This document shows, piece after piece, positions 1-7,611 of a stretch of 32,620 bases of DNA. Both the position numbers and the translations under genes were made by a program. The notes beneath the pieces were generated by a model. The model was not told where the DNA came from. It was given only the letters and a program-made list of their open reading frames with translations, and did not search any database. Source of the DNA: Clostridia bacterium (GTDB taxonomy: Bacteria; Bacillota; Clostridia; TANB77; CAG-508); NCBI GenBank assembly GCA_022797145.1, contig JAAWKA010000019.1:1-32620 (forward strand). Reading direction: 5' to 3'. Each line of letters opens with the position of its first letter. Position 1 is the first letter of the stretch.

Positions 1-2
1 AT

Positions 3-164
3 AATGAAATTAAAAAAGTTATTGAGAAATTTAAAGAAGTAAAGAATATATTAAAAGATTTTTCTACTAAAGATGAAGCAATAGAATATCTTGTTAATGA
101 AACAAAACTATCAAAAGAAGAATGTTTTGTTGCATACGATATTATTATGAAAATCGAAGATTAA
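3..164 (+). CDS. C-terminal end of an unrecognised protein (5' partial)
   Basis: An open frame runs in from the left edge and ends at TAA 162-164, giving about 53 residues rich in Lys, Glu and Ile. The pattern is amphipathic helical (IEKFKEVKNILKDF, then EAIEYLV). No start lies in the window, and the family cannot be told from this fragment. It points the same way as the hydrolase that follows 35 bases later, so the two could be co-transcribed. Confidence 0.5.
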   Translation, partial: NEIKKVIEKFKEVKNILKDFSTKDEAIEYLVNETKLSKEECFVAYDIIMKIED

Positions 165-199
165 CTTACAATATATCACTAGGAATGGGGGAATAATAA

Positions 200-1057
200 A
201 TGAACTTTAAAGAATATGGAGATAATAATAAAGATACAATAATGTTATTACATGGTGGTGGTCTTTCTTGGTGGAATTATAGAGAAGAAGCAGAAAAATT
301 ACAAGAAAGTTATCATATTGTTATTCCAATATTAGATGGACATTCAGATAGTGATAGAAGTTTTACAAGCATAGAAGATAATGCACAAGAAATTATAGAT
401 TATATAACTAATAATTATAATGGTCATATTCGCTTAATGGGAGGATTATCATTAGGAGGACAGATTCTTTTAGAAATTTTATCAAGGAAAAATGATATTT
501 GTGATTGTGCTATTATTGAGAGTGCATTAGCAATTCCTATGAAAGCAACATATAAAATGATTAGACCAGCTTTTTCTATGAGTTATGGGCTAATATCAAA
601 GAAATGGTTTTCACAAATGCAATTTAAGTCTTTAAAAATAAGAGAAGATTTATTTAGTGAATATTATAGAGATACTTGTAAAATCAGTAAGGAAGATATG
701 ATTGCTTTTATGGAAGCAAACTCAAAATATGAAATTAAAGATTCTTTATCAAGTACAAAATCGAAAGTTTTAGTAGTTGTAGGAGATAAAGAAAGAGCAA
801 TAATGAAAAAATCAGCGAGTATAATTCATAAAAAGATAAATGGAAGCAGAATTAAAGTGTTACCTAATTATTATCATGGAGATTTTAGCATAAATAATCC
901 ACAACAATATGTTATGGCAATTAACGAGCTTATTGCTAATAGAAATAGAAACTTGAAAAGCAAATCATTTGATAATACTAAAACAAAATCTGAAAATGAA
1001 CAAAGACAATTAGAAGAAAGAAATAGAACAAATACCAAGTTTTTAGATGAAAGATAA
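200..1057 (+). CDS. Alpha/beta-fold hydrolase
   Basis: A cytoplasmic serine hydrolase of the alpha/beta fold, 285 residues, with no signal peptide. Visible motifs are the oxyanion-hole HGGG at residues 18-21, the nucleophile elbow G-L-S-L-G with Ser84, a candidate acid in VVVGDKE (Asp196) and a candidate histidine in YYHGD (His226), all in canonical order. The region between about 115 and 185 is the helical lid. The last 35 residues are polar and low-complexity, beyond the usual end of the fold. The start is set by a GGGGG-containing ribosome site about 8 bases upstream. Substrate cannot be told; esterase or peptidase-type activity is inferred from the fold only. Confidence 0.85.
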   Translation: MNFKEYGDNNKDTIMLLHGGGLSWWNYREEAEKLQESYHIVIPILDGHSDSDRSFTSIEDNAQEIIDYITNNYNGHIRLMGGLSLGGQILLEILSRKNDICDCAIIESALAIPMKATYKMIRPAFSMSYGLISKKWFSQMQFKSLKIREDLFSEYYRDTCKISKEDMIAFMEANSKYEIKDSLSSTKSKVLVVVGDKERAIMKKSASIIHKKINGSRIKVLPNYYHGDFSINNPQQYVMAINELIANRNRNLKSKSFDNTKTKSENEQRQLEERNRTNTKFLDER

Positions 1058-1083
1058 ATTACAATTTGAAGGGGAATAAAGTT

Positions 1084-1443
1084 ATGGCAAGAATATTAAA
1101 AAATAAAGAATTAGTAAATACAAGACTAGCAACTAATTATGGAGGTTGGATGTATTGTGATAAATGTAATGAAAATATAGGTTATTTATGTTATTCAACT
1201 TATGATAGATTAGAATTAAAATATAAATGTAACTGTGGAAGTCAAGGAAATATAATAATAGATTTTGAAGATAGCAAGATAGGGAAAGAATGTAACGATG
1301 AGTTAATCATCCTAAAAAATAGATTTTGTTGTTCTAAAGATAGTGAGCCTTTAATTACAATACTGGATAAAAAAGTGAATAGTTATGAAATGAAAATTAC
1401 TTGTAAATCTTGTAATCAAATATATAAAAGGGAGGTGAAATAA
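1084..1443 (+). CDS. Cysteine-rich Zn-ribbon-like protein, unknown function
   Basis: A 119-residue soluble protein. Cysteine pairs CDKC near residue 31, CNC near 55, CC near 88 and CKSC near 113 suggest one or two zinc-ribbon folds. The frame can be opened upstream to a TTG at 1066, but the GAAGGGG at 1068-1074 is placed correctly to serve the ATG at 1084, so I use the ATG. The stop is directly followed by the ATG of the next gene (TAAATG), so translational coupling is likely. No named family is recognised. Confidence 0.65.
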   Translation: MARILKNKELVNTRLATNYGGWMYCDKCNENIGYLCYSTYDRLELKYKCNCGSQGNIIIDFEDSKIGKECNDELIILKNRFCCSKDSEPLITILDKKVNSYEMKITCKSCNQIYKREVK

Positions 1444-1764
1444 ATGAATTTCTTATTAACATTATTAATTGGAATAGTTGCAGGAGTAATAGATGTATTG
1501 CCAATGATTAAAATGAAAGTTGATAAATACTCAACACTATCAGCATTTGTATATTATTTAATAGTTCCTTTTGTTATCTTTGGGATTAATTGGTTTGAAA
1601 ATTTGTGGTGGTTAAGAGGTGGAGTTGTTTCTATACTTATGGCTATTCCAATAATTATTCTAGTAGCAAAAGAAGATAAAAAAAGCCCAATAGCAATGAC
1701 AATTATGTCTATCATTTTAGGAAGTATTATTGGAGTTGTAGGGCATTTCTTGAACCTAATGTAA
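1444..1764 (+). CDS. Small integral membrane protein
   Basis: A 106-residue hydrophobic protein with about four predicted membrane segments: residues 2-20, 35-50, 58-74 and 84-104. Short charged loops lie between them (KMKVDKY, KEDKKSP). The start follows GGAGGTG by six bases and abuts the preceding stop. No enzymatic motif is seen. Similar small four-helix proteins occur as hypotheticals in Clostridia. The role is unknown; the tight spacing suggests it is made together with the Zn-ribbon-like protein upstream. Confidence 0.7.
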   Translation: MNFLLTLLIGIVAGVIDVLPMIKMKVDKYSTLSAFVYYLIVPFVIFGINWFENLWWLRGGVVSILMAIPIIILVAKEDKKSPIAMTIMSIILGSIIGVVGHFLNLM

Positions 1765-1795
1765 TTGATAACTTACAATTCGTAAAGGAGGAAAA

Positions 1796-2215
1796 ATGGG
1801 ATTATATGTAGGATTAAGAGTTAAGGGAGTAGTAAAAAAAGAGTTTAGAGATGAAATAAAAAAGATAGAAGAATATGGCGAATGGAAAAAGTCAAAGGAT
1901 ATAAAATTTAAAGAGTTTTCTAAAATCGAAAGAGCAAATTTTATTCCAAATGGTGCATATGCTGATTGCGAAAGTTATTCAAAGTATAATAAAGATACAG
2001 GAGAATGGGATTTTAAGTGTTACATTAATTATGGATTAGAAACAATTAATGCTTTTATTAAGTTAATACCTTATTTTATGGAAAAGATAGAGATACTTAA
2101 ATCAGGATTTACTGGAGATGTAGATAATGTAGTCGACGAATATAATATGATTGACGGAAGAATTTGTTTATCTAAAAGTTATGAGGAACGAGAAAACTTT
2201 GAGGGGAATATCTAA
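1796..2215 (+). CDS. Hypothetical protein, 139 aa
   Basis: A soluble mixed alpha/beta protein with no signal peptide, preceded by a strong AAAGGAGG at the right distance. The N-terminal third is charged (KKEFRDEIKKIEEYGEW), followed by an aromatic-rich middle (WDFKCYINYGL) and a helical segment around residues 84-102. No family is recognised. Its place among unrelated single accessory genes would fit an immunity-type or other cargo gene, but nothing in the sequence proves it. Confidence 0.6.
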   Translation: MGLYVGLRVKGVVKKEFRDEIKKIEEYGEWKKSKDIKFKEFSKIERANFIPNGAYADCESYSKYNKDTGEWDFKCYINYGLETINAFIKLIPYFMEKIEILKSGFTGDVDNVVDEYNMIDGRICLSKSYEERENFEGNI

Positions 2216-2275
2216 ATCTGACAATTTAATGAATATATTTTAAGTAAAAAATTACAATTTTGAAAGGTAACAATT

Positions 2276-2725
2276 ATGGAAGCAGAAGAAATATTAAAGT
2301 ATTGTCTTGAAAATTTAAAAGATACAATTTTAGTAGAGAGTTGGGGAGAAAAAGGAATATTTTACAATCCAAATAATGTCTTAAAAAGAGGAGTATATGT
2401 ACTCACAATAAAAGAAAAAGATGGAGATAATGATAAAGGCTCAAAATTAGATAGAGAAAATGTATATAGAGTCAATTTAGGTATTCGCAAGAAAAGTTTT
2501 ATTGAATTATTTAATGAAGTGCCTAAAAGACCAAATGCAGGTGGAATAGTAGATATGAATTATGATTTTACAGAATTAGATAAGATAATTCCTCATCCTG
2601 TGTATGCTTGGATGGGATGGATTTCAGTATTAAATCCATCAAATGAAACTTTTGCAGAACTAAAACCATTTATTCAAGAATCTTATGAATATGCAGTAGA
2701 AAAATTTAAGAAAAGAAAAGTATAA
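2276..2725 (+). CDS. DUF6194-like protein
   Basis: A 149-residue soluble protein. The overall pattern matches my recollection of the DUF6194 family: an N-terminal helix (EEILKYCLENL), a strand region with GIFYNP, then KLDRENVYRVNLG near residues 61-73, and a C-terminal HPVYAWMGWISVLNPS block near 110-125 followed by a helix. The length fits the family as I know it. Biochemical function of the family is unknown to me. Upstream lies the same ACAATTTTGAAAGG stretch that precedes the AraC gene at 21269. Confidence 0.6.
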   Translation: MEAEEILKYCLENLKDTILVESWGEKGIFYNPNNVLKRGVYVLTIKEKDGDNDKGSKLDRENVYRVNLGIRKKSFIELFNEVPKRPNAGGIVDMNYDFTELDKIIPHPVYAWMGWISVLNPSNETFAELKPFIQESYEYAVEKFKKRKV

Positions 2726-2745
2726 ATTACAATTTCTAAAATATA

Positions 2746-2779
2746 TTAAGAGATGTTTCAAAATCGAATCATCTCTTAA
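2746..2779. terminator. Bidirectional hairpin terminator between converging genes
   Basis: A perfect 10-bp stem, TTAAGAGATG pairing with CATCTCTTAA, around a 14-base loop. It lies between the + gene ending at 2725 and the - gene ending at 2827, where a shared terminator is expected. There is no long T tract on either side (TTTGAAATTTT on +, ATATATTTT on -), so efficiency is uncertain. Confidence 0.55.
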
Positions 2780-2826
2780 TTTGAAATTTTCTCTGATAAT
2801 CTTTTATTTTAAGAGAACTAATTATT

Positions 2827-3033
2827 TTAAATATCTTTTAAACCATTTCTTCTATATTCTTCCATTAGAAAATAAAATATACTAAGTTTAGTAGTTTTTA
2901 TTATTCTTGCAGCAGAATCCTTTTCTTTTTTTTCTGTTAAATAGTAGTGATTATTAGGCTTTTTTAGTATTTCAAAAATTGTATTCTCATTATTTTTAAA
3001 TTTCCTTATTGATTTATCATATATTATACCCAT
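2827..3033 (-). CDS. Hypothetical small protein, 68 aa
   Basis: A short basic protein ending in an amphipathic helix (IFYFLMEEYRRNGLKDI). The start has a good AGAAAGGA site on the - strand about 6 bases upstream. It is the last gene of a - strand series running from the Xre repressor through the integrase, and its start overlaps the end of the preceding coding-like frame (3024) by ten bases, which suggests translational coupling. No family is recognised. Confidence 0.5.
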   Translation of the reverse strand: MGIIYDKSIRKFKNNENTIFEILKKPNNHYYLTEKKEKDSAARIIKTTKLSIFYFLMEEYRRNGLKDI

Positions 3034-3213
3034 TTTAATTCCTTTCTATTAATATCTTGTTTTAATTTAGATATTAGATTATTATAAAATATTTCTATAT
3101 CACCTACAAAATCTTCTATATTCCAATGATAGAAGGAACAAATTTTTTTAGATAATCTCCACTCAATATTGAAATCTTCTATATATAGTAACAAATTTCT
3201 AATACAAAGCCAT
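3024..3213 (-). pseudogene. Small gene with a frameshifted or non-canonical start
   Basis: On the - strand, between the 164-aa gene and the 68-aa gene, one frame stays open for about 65 codons and reads like real protein (IRNLLLYIEDFNIEW, then FYHWNIEDFVGDIEIFYNN). It has no ATG. The only ATG with a ribosome site (AGAGGTGAAGG) is at 3213, one frame off, and stops after four codons. Removing one T from the TTT at about 3207-3209 would join this ATG to the open frame. Either it is broken near its start, the base is an assembly error, or it uses an unusual start such as ATT 3203 or TTG 3194. Confidence 0.4.
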
Positions 3214-3223
3214 CCTTCACCTC

Positions 3224-3718
3224 TTAAAACAATAGGGCATAGTTGTCATTATATACAAATTTTTTTTTAAGATTAAATTCTAAGTCAAGCTTTTTTGCTT
3301 TTTCTGGTGATAAATGAACACTAAAATAGTCATTATCCTTTATCCAAACATCATTATTTTTTATAAAAATTTGTTTTTTTCTAATACCATTAATCATAGA
3401 ATATGTATGTTTTAAACCTTTTAATTCAATAGGTTTAATTAATTTAGGTTCTCCATATCTTCTACTAGAAACTTCTTGATATTCTAAAAAATCATTAATA
3501 TGTACAATATAATGTTTATAAAAATTATCTATAGTATCTATTTTCCAACAAACAGAATTTAAAGCATAGTCCATATACTGACAATATTGCTTTCCTATAA
3601 ATTGAAAAATAACAGAAATATCCTTGTCTTTTTTTATTAAATAAAGAGTTTTATTTCCTAATTCTCTATGGGCTATACTTGATTCTTTTATTCTCTTTAT
3701 CATATCTAAATTTTCCAC
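3224..3718 (-). CDS. Hypothetical protein, 164 aa
   Basis: A soluble, basic protein with no recognised domain. Aromatic clusters (YCQYMDYAL near residue 45) and a Lys-rich C-terminal third (SPEKAKKLDLEF) are the main landmarks. The first codon is GTG at 3718, nine bases after AGGAAG; an in-frame ATG lies five codons further. It follows the integrase by about 40 bases on the same strand, so it belongs to the integrase operon and is probably cargo or a control gene of that element. Confidence 0.55.
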   Translation of the reverse strand: MENLDMIKRIKESSIAHRELGNKTLYLIKKDKDISVIFQFIGKQYCQYMDYALNSVCWKIDTIDNFYKHYIVHINDFLEYQEVSSRRYGEPKLIKPIELKGLKHTYSMINGIRKKQIFIKNNDVWIKDNDYFSVHLSPEKAKKLDLEFNLKKKFVYNDNYALLF

Positions 3719-3758
3719 TTTAATAATCTTCCTTTCTTTATTTTTCTATAATAGTAGG

Positions 3759-4997
3759 CTATTTCAATTTGCTTAATTTAATTTTTGATTTATATCTTTT
3801 ACTAGAAATAGTATAAGGACTAGAAGGAATAATTTCATCTTCAGGATCTTCATACAAACATTTTTCTATTGTATCAGAAGCTAATCTGTCAACATTTGTA
3901 AGAGCATGAGAATATACATTTAATGTTGTATCAACATTAGAATGTCCAAGTCTGCTACTTACATTTTTTATATTAATTCCTTCAGCAATAAGAATAGTAG
4001 CACTTGTATGTCTTAATCCGTGCAATGGTACTTCAGGAGGAAGATCAATTTTTTTCCTAAATAATCTAAACCACCTAGTTACTGTTGCAGGACACAATCT
4101 TTTTCCTTTTCTAACACCTCGATTGTTTACAAATACTAAATTATTATCCGTATTAGGAGTAATTTCATGATAATGTTTTAGTAATTCCATAGTAGTAGGT
4201 GGCATATAGATACTTCGATGAGAAGTAGGGGTTTTCAAATCACCTTCAACATAACCAAGATTCGGAACTTGTAAACTTGATTTTGAAAGTTTTATAATAT
4301 TTGAATTGAAATCAACATTAGACCATTTTATACCAAGAATTTCACTCCTACGAAGTCCACCAGCAATTGCAAAATGTACAATTAGTTGATATTTTAAATC
4401 AACCTTTTCTACGGCATCTATTAATTTAAATGCTTCTTGATATGATAAACATCTCTCCTGGACATGAGCTTTTTTAGCTTTTTTATGTTTTTTATTTGAT
4501 AAATCAGACCTAGATTGTTTTACAGAATTTGATTTTACATATTGCCATTTTTTTGCACAAGTGAACACAGAGCATAATACCGCAAAGATTCTATCAATTG
4601 TACCAATTGACAGTAAATTACCAGTTTGTGTACTTACTTGTTTAGATAACCAAGAAAAATATTCAGACCAGATATAAGGTGTAAAGTCAGCCATTTTATA
4701 ATTTCCTAGTTTTGGAAATACCCAAGATCTAAGTTCTTGCATATGTTTATAAATAGTTTCACCAGCAAGATTATGAAAAGCATAATAGTCTAAATATCTT
4801 CTTGTCACAAAATTTTCAAGTGTCATTTTACAGGGTTTAACATAAGTACCATTATTAATATCAGTAACAAAAGAAGCTAAAAATACTTCAGCTTCTTGAT
4901 AAGAAGCACAAGTAACAGTTTTTATATATCGTTCATGATCTTTCATATACCAAAGTTTATATTTATTATTACCTTTGACTGTAATAGAACCAGCCAT
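3759..4997 (-). CDS. Tyrosine recombinase (phage/ICE integrase), module 1
   Basis: A complete 412-residue integrase of the Tn916/phage type. The order is an N-terminal arm-binding domain (about 1-55), a SAM-like core-binding domain (about 58-155), and a catalytic domain (about 180-375). Catalytic residues visible are Arg216 (GGLRRSE), Lys255, His326 and Arg329 (HGLRH), His352 (GHS) and nucleophile Tyr362 (VYSHA). All are present, so it should be active. AAGGAGG precedes the ATG. It lies 50 bases downstream of an Xre repressor and upstream of three small genes on the same strand. It is clearly related to, but well diverged from, the integrase at 5750-6947, so the two are not a recent duplication. 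Confidence 0.95.
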   Translation of the reverse strand: MAGSITVKGNNKYKLWYMKDHERYIKTVTCASYQEAEVFLASFVTDINNGTYVKPCKMTLENFVTRRYLDYYAFHNLAGETIYKHMQELRSWVFPKLGNYKMADFTPYIWSEYFSWLSKQVSTQTGNLLSIGTIDRIFAVLCSVFTCAKKWQYVKSNSVKQSRSDLSNKKHKKAKKAHVQERCLSYQEAFKLIDAVEKVDLKYQLIVHFAIAGGLRRSEILGIKWSNVDFNSNIIKLSKSSLQVPNLGYVEGDLKTPTSHRSIYMPPTTMELLKHYHEITPNTDNNLVFVNNRGVRKGKRLCPATVTRWFRLFRKKIDLPPEVPLHGLRHTSATILIAEGINIKNVSSRLGHSNVDTTLNVYSHALTNVDRLASDTIEKCLYEDPEDEIIPSSPYTISSKRYKSKIKLSKLK

Positions 4998-5048
4998 AAA
5001 AGAACCTCCTTAATAATTGATTATTAAAGAGGAAACAGTAAAATAATA

Positions 5049-5486
5049 TTAATCTTCATTCTCATTATCAGATTCATTAGTTTCTGGTTCATTAGGCAAA
5101 TGAGATATTTGTTTTAAAAATGGTTTATTTGCTTTTATAATATCTCTAAACAATTTCAATTGTTGCTTAGAAATGTCATCACCTTCTTTTATAATACCAA
5201 GTTTAACAAATTCGTTTTTTAAAAGAATTGCATCATTAACATATTCTTCTGCATTCTTTATATTACTTAGACCTCTTAAATAATCAATAGAGCAAGAAAA
5301 GTAGTTTGCGATTGCTTCTTCAACCATAGGATCAATATTATTAACAAAACCAGTTTCATAATTACTAATTGTTTGTTGAGAACAACCTACAAGTTCAGCA
5401 AGTTCTGATTGTTTCAAACCTGCTGCTACTCTTAGCTCATTTAATTTATTTTTTACTTCGTTTTTTGCTTTGTTTTCTTTTTTCAT
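5049..5486 (-). CDS. Xre-family repressor, module 1
   Basis: A 145-residue regulator with a helix-turn-helix around residues 24-46 (LKQSELAELVGC, then SQQTISNYE), followed by SIDYLRGL and a C-terminal helical tail ending in an acidic stretch. It matches the cI/ImmR-like repressors that sit beside integrases and hold an element quiescent. It is a paralog of the Xre protein at 7158-7529: both have SxDYLxGL, IKN and LGIxKEG in the same places. The start follows AGGAGTG. The -35/-10 and a palindromic operator lie directly upstream, so autoregulation is expected. Confidence 0.9.
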   Translation of the reverse strand: MKKENKAKNEVKNKLNELRVAAGLKQSELAELVGCSQQTISNYETGFVNNIDPMVEEAIANYFSCSIDYLRGLSNIKNAEEYVNDAILLKNEFVKLGIIKEGDDISKQQLKLFRDIIKANKPFLKQISHLPNEPETNESDNENED

Positions 5487-5524
5487 ATAATTCTCACTCC
5501 TAAATATTTAATAAGGCTACCTTA

Positions 5525-5554
5525 ATTATACAAGTATAATTTGTATAATGTCAA
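5525..5554 (-). promoter_or_regulatory. Promoter and operator of the module 1 repressor
   Basis: On the - strand TTGACA (5554-5549) and TATAAT (5530-5525) are 18 bases apart. Between and overlapping them is the inverted repeat ATACAA-N7-TTGTAT (5528-5546), exactly covering the spacer. An operator in this position would block RNA polymerase, the usual arrangement for self-repression by an Xre protein. Confidence 0.8.
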
Positions 5555-5622
5555 TAGTAATACTATAAAAAACTATAATTTACCAATTGTATAAGTATGT
5601 AAATTATATTATGCAAAAATTA

Positions 5623-5651
5623 TTTACATATTCATGAAACTAGTATATAAT
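5623..5651 (+). promoter_or_regulatory. Orphan rightward promoter in module 1
   Basis: TTTACA (5623-5628) and TATAAT (5646-5651) are 17 bases apart on the + strand. It is placed relative to the module 1 repressor as the active rightward promoter at 7612-7640 is placed relative to the module 2 repressor, but no gene follows before module 2 begins. I infer a promoter that lost its Cro/excisionase genes. The rest of 5487-5749 holds only the repressor promoter and the hairpin at 5685. Confidence 0.45.
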
Positions 5652-5684
5652 TTAAATAGTTTTAATAAATATTTAAGAGTTAAT

Positions 5685-5713
5685 TTATAGAAGAAGTACC
5701 AATTCTTCTATAA
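5685..5713. terminator. 11-bp perfect hairpin between the two integrase modules
   Basis: TTATAGAAGAA pairs with TTCTTCTATAA around the 7-base loop GTACCAA. It lies 34 bases after the orphan rightward promoter and about 37 bases beyond the end of the module 2 integrase frame. A short run (AAAACATTTT) follows rather than a T tract, so it may be a weak terminator or part of the recombination site region next to the integrase gene. Confidence 0.45.
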
Positions 5714-5749
5714 AACATTTTAAATATATTAAGATTTGAGAAAGAGGGC

Positions 5750-6947
5750 TTATACAAGGGCTTCTTCTTTCTTTTTTTTCTGTATTCTAAATGTATGTTT
5801 TCGTTTAAATAAAATCTTGTCTAAAGTATCTCCAGCTACTTTATCAATAGATGTTAAAGCATGCGAATAAATATTTAATGTAGTTGATGTATTAGAATGA
5901 CCGAAGTCTGCTACTTACATTCTTTACATTGATTCCCTTTGAAATCAAGATAGTAGCATTTGTATGTCTTAATCCGTGCAATGGAACTTCTGGAGGAAGT
6001 TCTATTTTATCTCTAAATGCTTTAAACCAATTTGTGACAGAAACTGGATTCATTCTTAAACCTCTTCGCCTTCCTTTATCATTAATAAAAACGAAATCAT
6101 TATCATAGTCAACTGTTTGCATTTTATAATCTAATAGCATAAGCATTGTTAAATGGGGAAGGGCTATTGTTCTTTCAGAAGAGTCATTTTTTAAATCACC
6201 CTCAACATATCCTTTTTTAGGAACATATTGAATAGACTGTTGCAATGTTAAAGTTTTATTAACAAAATCAATATTTTTCCATTTAATTCCCATTATTTCA
6301 CTTCTACGAAGTCCACCTATAATTGCAAAATGTACAATGATTTTATATTTTAGATCAACAGTTTCTAATGCTTTTATTAGTTTTCTGCTTTCTTCCATAG
6401 TTAAACATCTTTCTTGTATATGAGAAATATTATTTTTTGAATTCTTTTTAAAATCATCAGGTCTTGCAGCATATAAAGGATTTACAGTAAATAATTTCCA
6501 AGTAACAGCACAGCTAAAAACAGATGATATAATTCCAAATATTTTTTCTCTGCTTCCTACTGATAAAACTTTATTTGTTTTTGGACTAATTTGTTTAGCA
6601 AGCCAATTGAAATAATCAATAAAAAATGGAGTGGTACATTTAGCAAGTACAGTATTTCCTATTTTTGGTAGTACCCAATTTTTTAATGCTCTATAATAGT
6701 TATAGATACATTCTTCAGCAAGCATATCATAAGCATAGTTTTCAAAATATAAATCAACAAACTCTGATAATGTGCAAGTATTCTTATCAATTTGAGACAT
6801 TTTATCAATTTGTGAAACAAACTTTTCTAAAAGCTCATCTGCTTCAGCATCATTAGCAGCAATAACTGTTGTATTATATCTTTCTCTATTTTTCATATAA
6901 CTTAATTTATATTTTCCGTTAGCTCTTTTAATTTTAGTTCCAGCCAT
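5750..6947 (-). pseudogene. Tyrosine recombinase, module 2, frameshifted before the catalytic tyrosine
   Basis: The same domain order as the module 1 integrase. Reading from ATG 6947 (RBS AAAGGAG), the frame carries the catalytic Arg in GGLRRSE, Lys in EGDLK and HGLRH, then ends early at 5892 with SSRLRSF. Compared with the module 1 gene, one extra base (the G at 5903 on the + strand) shifts the frame inside the GHS motif. Without it the protein continues GHSNTSTTLNIYSHAL and on to TAA at 5750-5752, restoring the second His and the nucleophile Tyr. As written the enzyme lacks its tyrosine and should be inactive. A sequencing or assembly error at one base is the alternative. Confidence 0.85.
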
Positions 6948-7036
6948 AAAAACTCCTTTCTAAATAATTTGTATTATTAAACTCTTTTTGCTAAATGGCA
7001 CAATATCAATAGTTATAAAAAACACTTTACATAAGA

Positions 7037-7065
7037 TTGCCATTTTCTGTAAGTTGTGGTATAAT
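7037..7065 (+). promoter_or_regulatory. Promoter in front of a 34-codon ORF
   Basis: TTGCCA (7037-7042) and TATAAT (7060-7065) have a 17-base spacer. It lies in the gap between the two - strand genes of module 2 and reads against them, 23 bases before the ATG of the small ORF at 7088. Confidence 0.5.
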
Positions 7066-7087
7066 TATAACAAAAAGGGCTTTAACA

Positions 7088-7192
7088 ATGTCGAATTTTG
7101 TAGAATTGGCGAAAATGCTTAAAGAAAATAGTATAGATGTGGAGGACTTTATTATTCTTATACAACTTCTACTAGATTTGTCTGAAGAATAG
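7088..7192 (+). CDS. Candidate 34-aa small protein, antisense to the repressor 3' end
   Basis: ATG 7088 to TAG 7190-7192 encodes 34 residues (starts MSNFVELAKMLKEN, ends LLLDLSEE), acidic and strongly amphipathic-helical. It has a promoter at 7037-7065 and AAAGGG about 10 bases before the ATG. Its last 35 bases overlap, antisense, the 3' end of the module 2 repressor gene. No family is recognised. A real small regulatory peptide, or simply an antisense transcript that tempers the repressor, are both possible. Confidence 0.4.
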   Translation: MSNFVELAKMLKENSIDVEDFIILIQLLLDLSEE

Positions 7193-7529
7193 GTGAAAGT
7201 CTAATAAAGAGTCCTCTATTAACATCTATTAAATGCCTAAGAAGGGTAATCTGTCCATTAGAAAGAGATTGTCCTTCTTTTAATATGCCTAATTTTTTAA
7301 ATTCTGAAGTTAAAATAATACTTCTTTCTGGATTTTTTATATCTGTTAATCCTTTTAAATAATCTACTGAACAATCAAAATAGTTCGCAGCTATTTCTTC
7401 TATCATACCATTTAAATTTGTACGACCTTGCTCATATTTACTAATCATTTGTTGACTGCAACCAAGTATTTCTGCTAAATCTGATTGCTTCAAATTTTTT
7501 TCTAATCGTAATTCTTTCAAACGATTCAT
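7158..7529 (-). CDS. Xre-family repressor, module 2
   Basis: A 123-residue regulator with a helix-turn-helix near residues 12-34 (LKQSDLAEILGC, then SQQMISKYE), then SVDYLKGL and a C-terminal helical region. The frame extends upstream to 7580, but AAAGGAG places the start at ATG 7529, and the upstream extension would run through the promoter. It is paralogous to the module 1 repressor and stands divergent to a Cro-like gene, the classic genetic switch layout. The operators around 7555-7665 are its likely targets. Confidence 0.9.
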   Translation of the reverse strand: MNRLKELRLEKNLKQSDLAEILGCSQQMISKYEQGRTNLNGMIEEIAANYFDCSVDYLKGLTDIKNPERSIILTSEFKKLGILKEGQSLSNGQITLLRHLIDVNRGLFIRLSPILQTNLVEVV

Positions 7530-7551
7530 GTATATCAACTCCTTTTGATAT

Positions 7552-7580
7552 ATTATACAAATCAAGTTTGTACAAGTCAA
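7552..7580 (-). promoter_or_regulatory. Promoter and operator of the module 2 repressor
   Basis: On the - strand TTGACT (7580-7575) and TATAAT (7557-7552) are 17 bases apart. Inside is ATACAA-N7-TTGTAC (7555-7573), the same operator half-sites and spacing found at 5528-5546. Confidence 0.8.
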
Positions 7581-7611
7581 TAGTTTTTTGAAAAAAATTC
7601 ATAAAAATTTA

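Noticed and set aside
1066..1083. Upstream TTG start for the Zn-ribbon-like gene
   Set aside because: The extension consists of the ribosome site that serves the ATG at 1084.
165..2737. Short motif TTACAAT at many gene joints as a defined site by itself
   Set aside because: In DNA this AT-rich a 7-mer of this kind is expected several times per strand by chance. Only the 15-base identical copies are kept as a finding.
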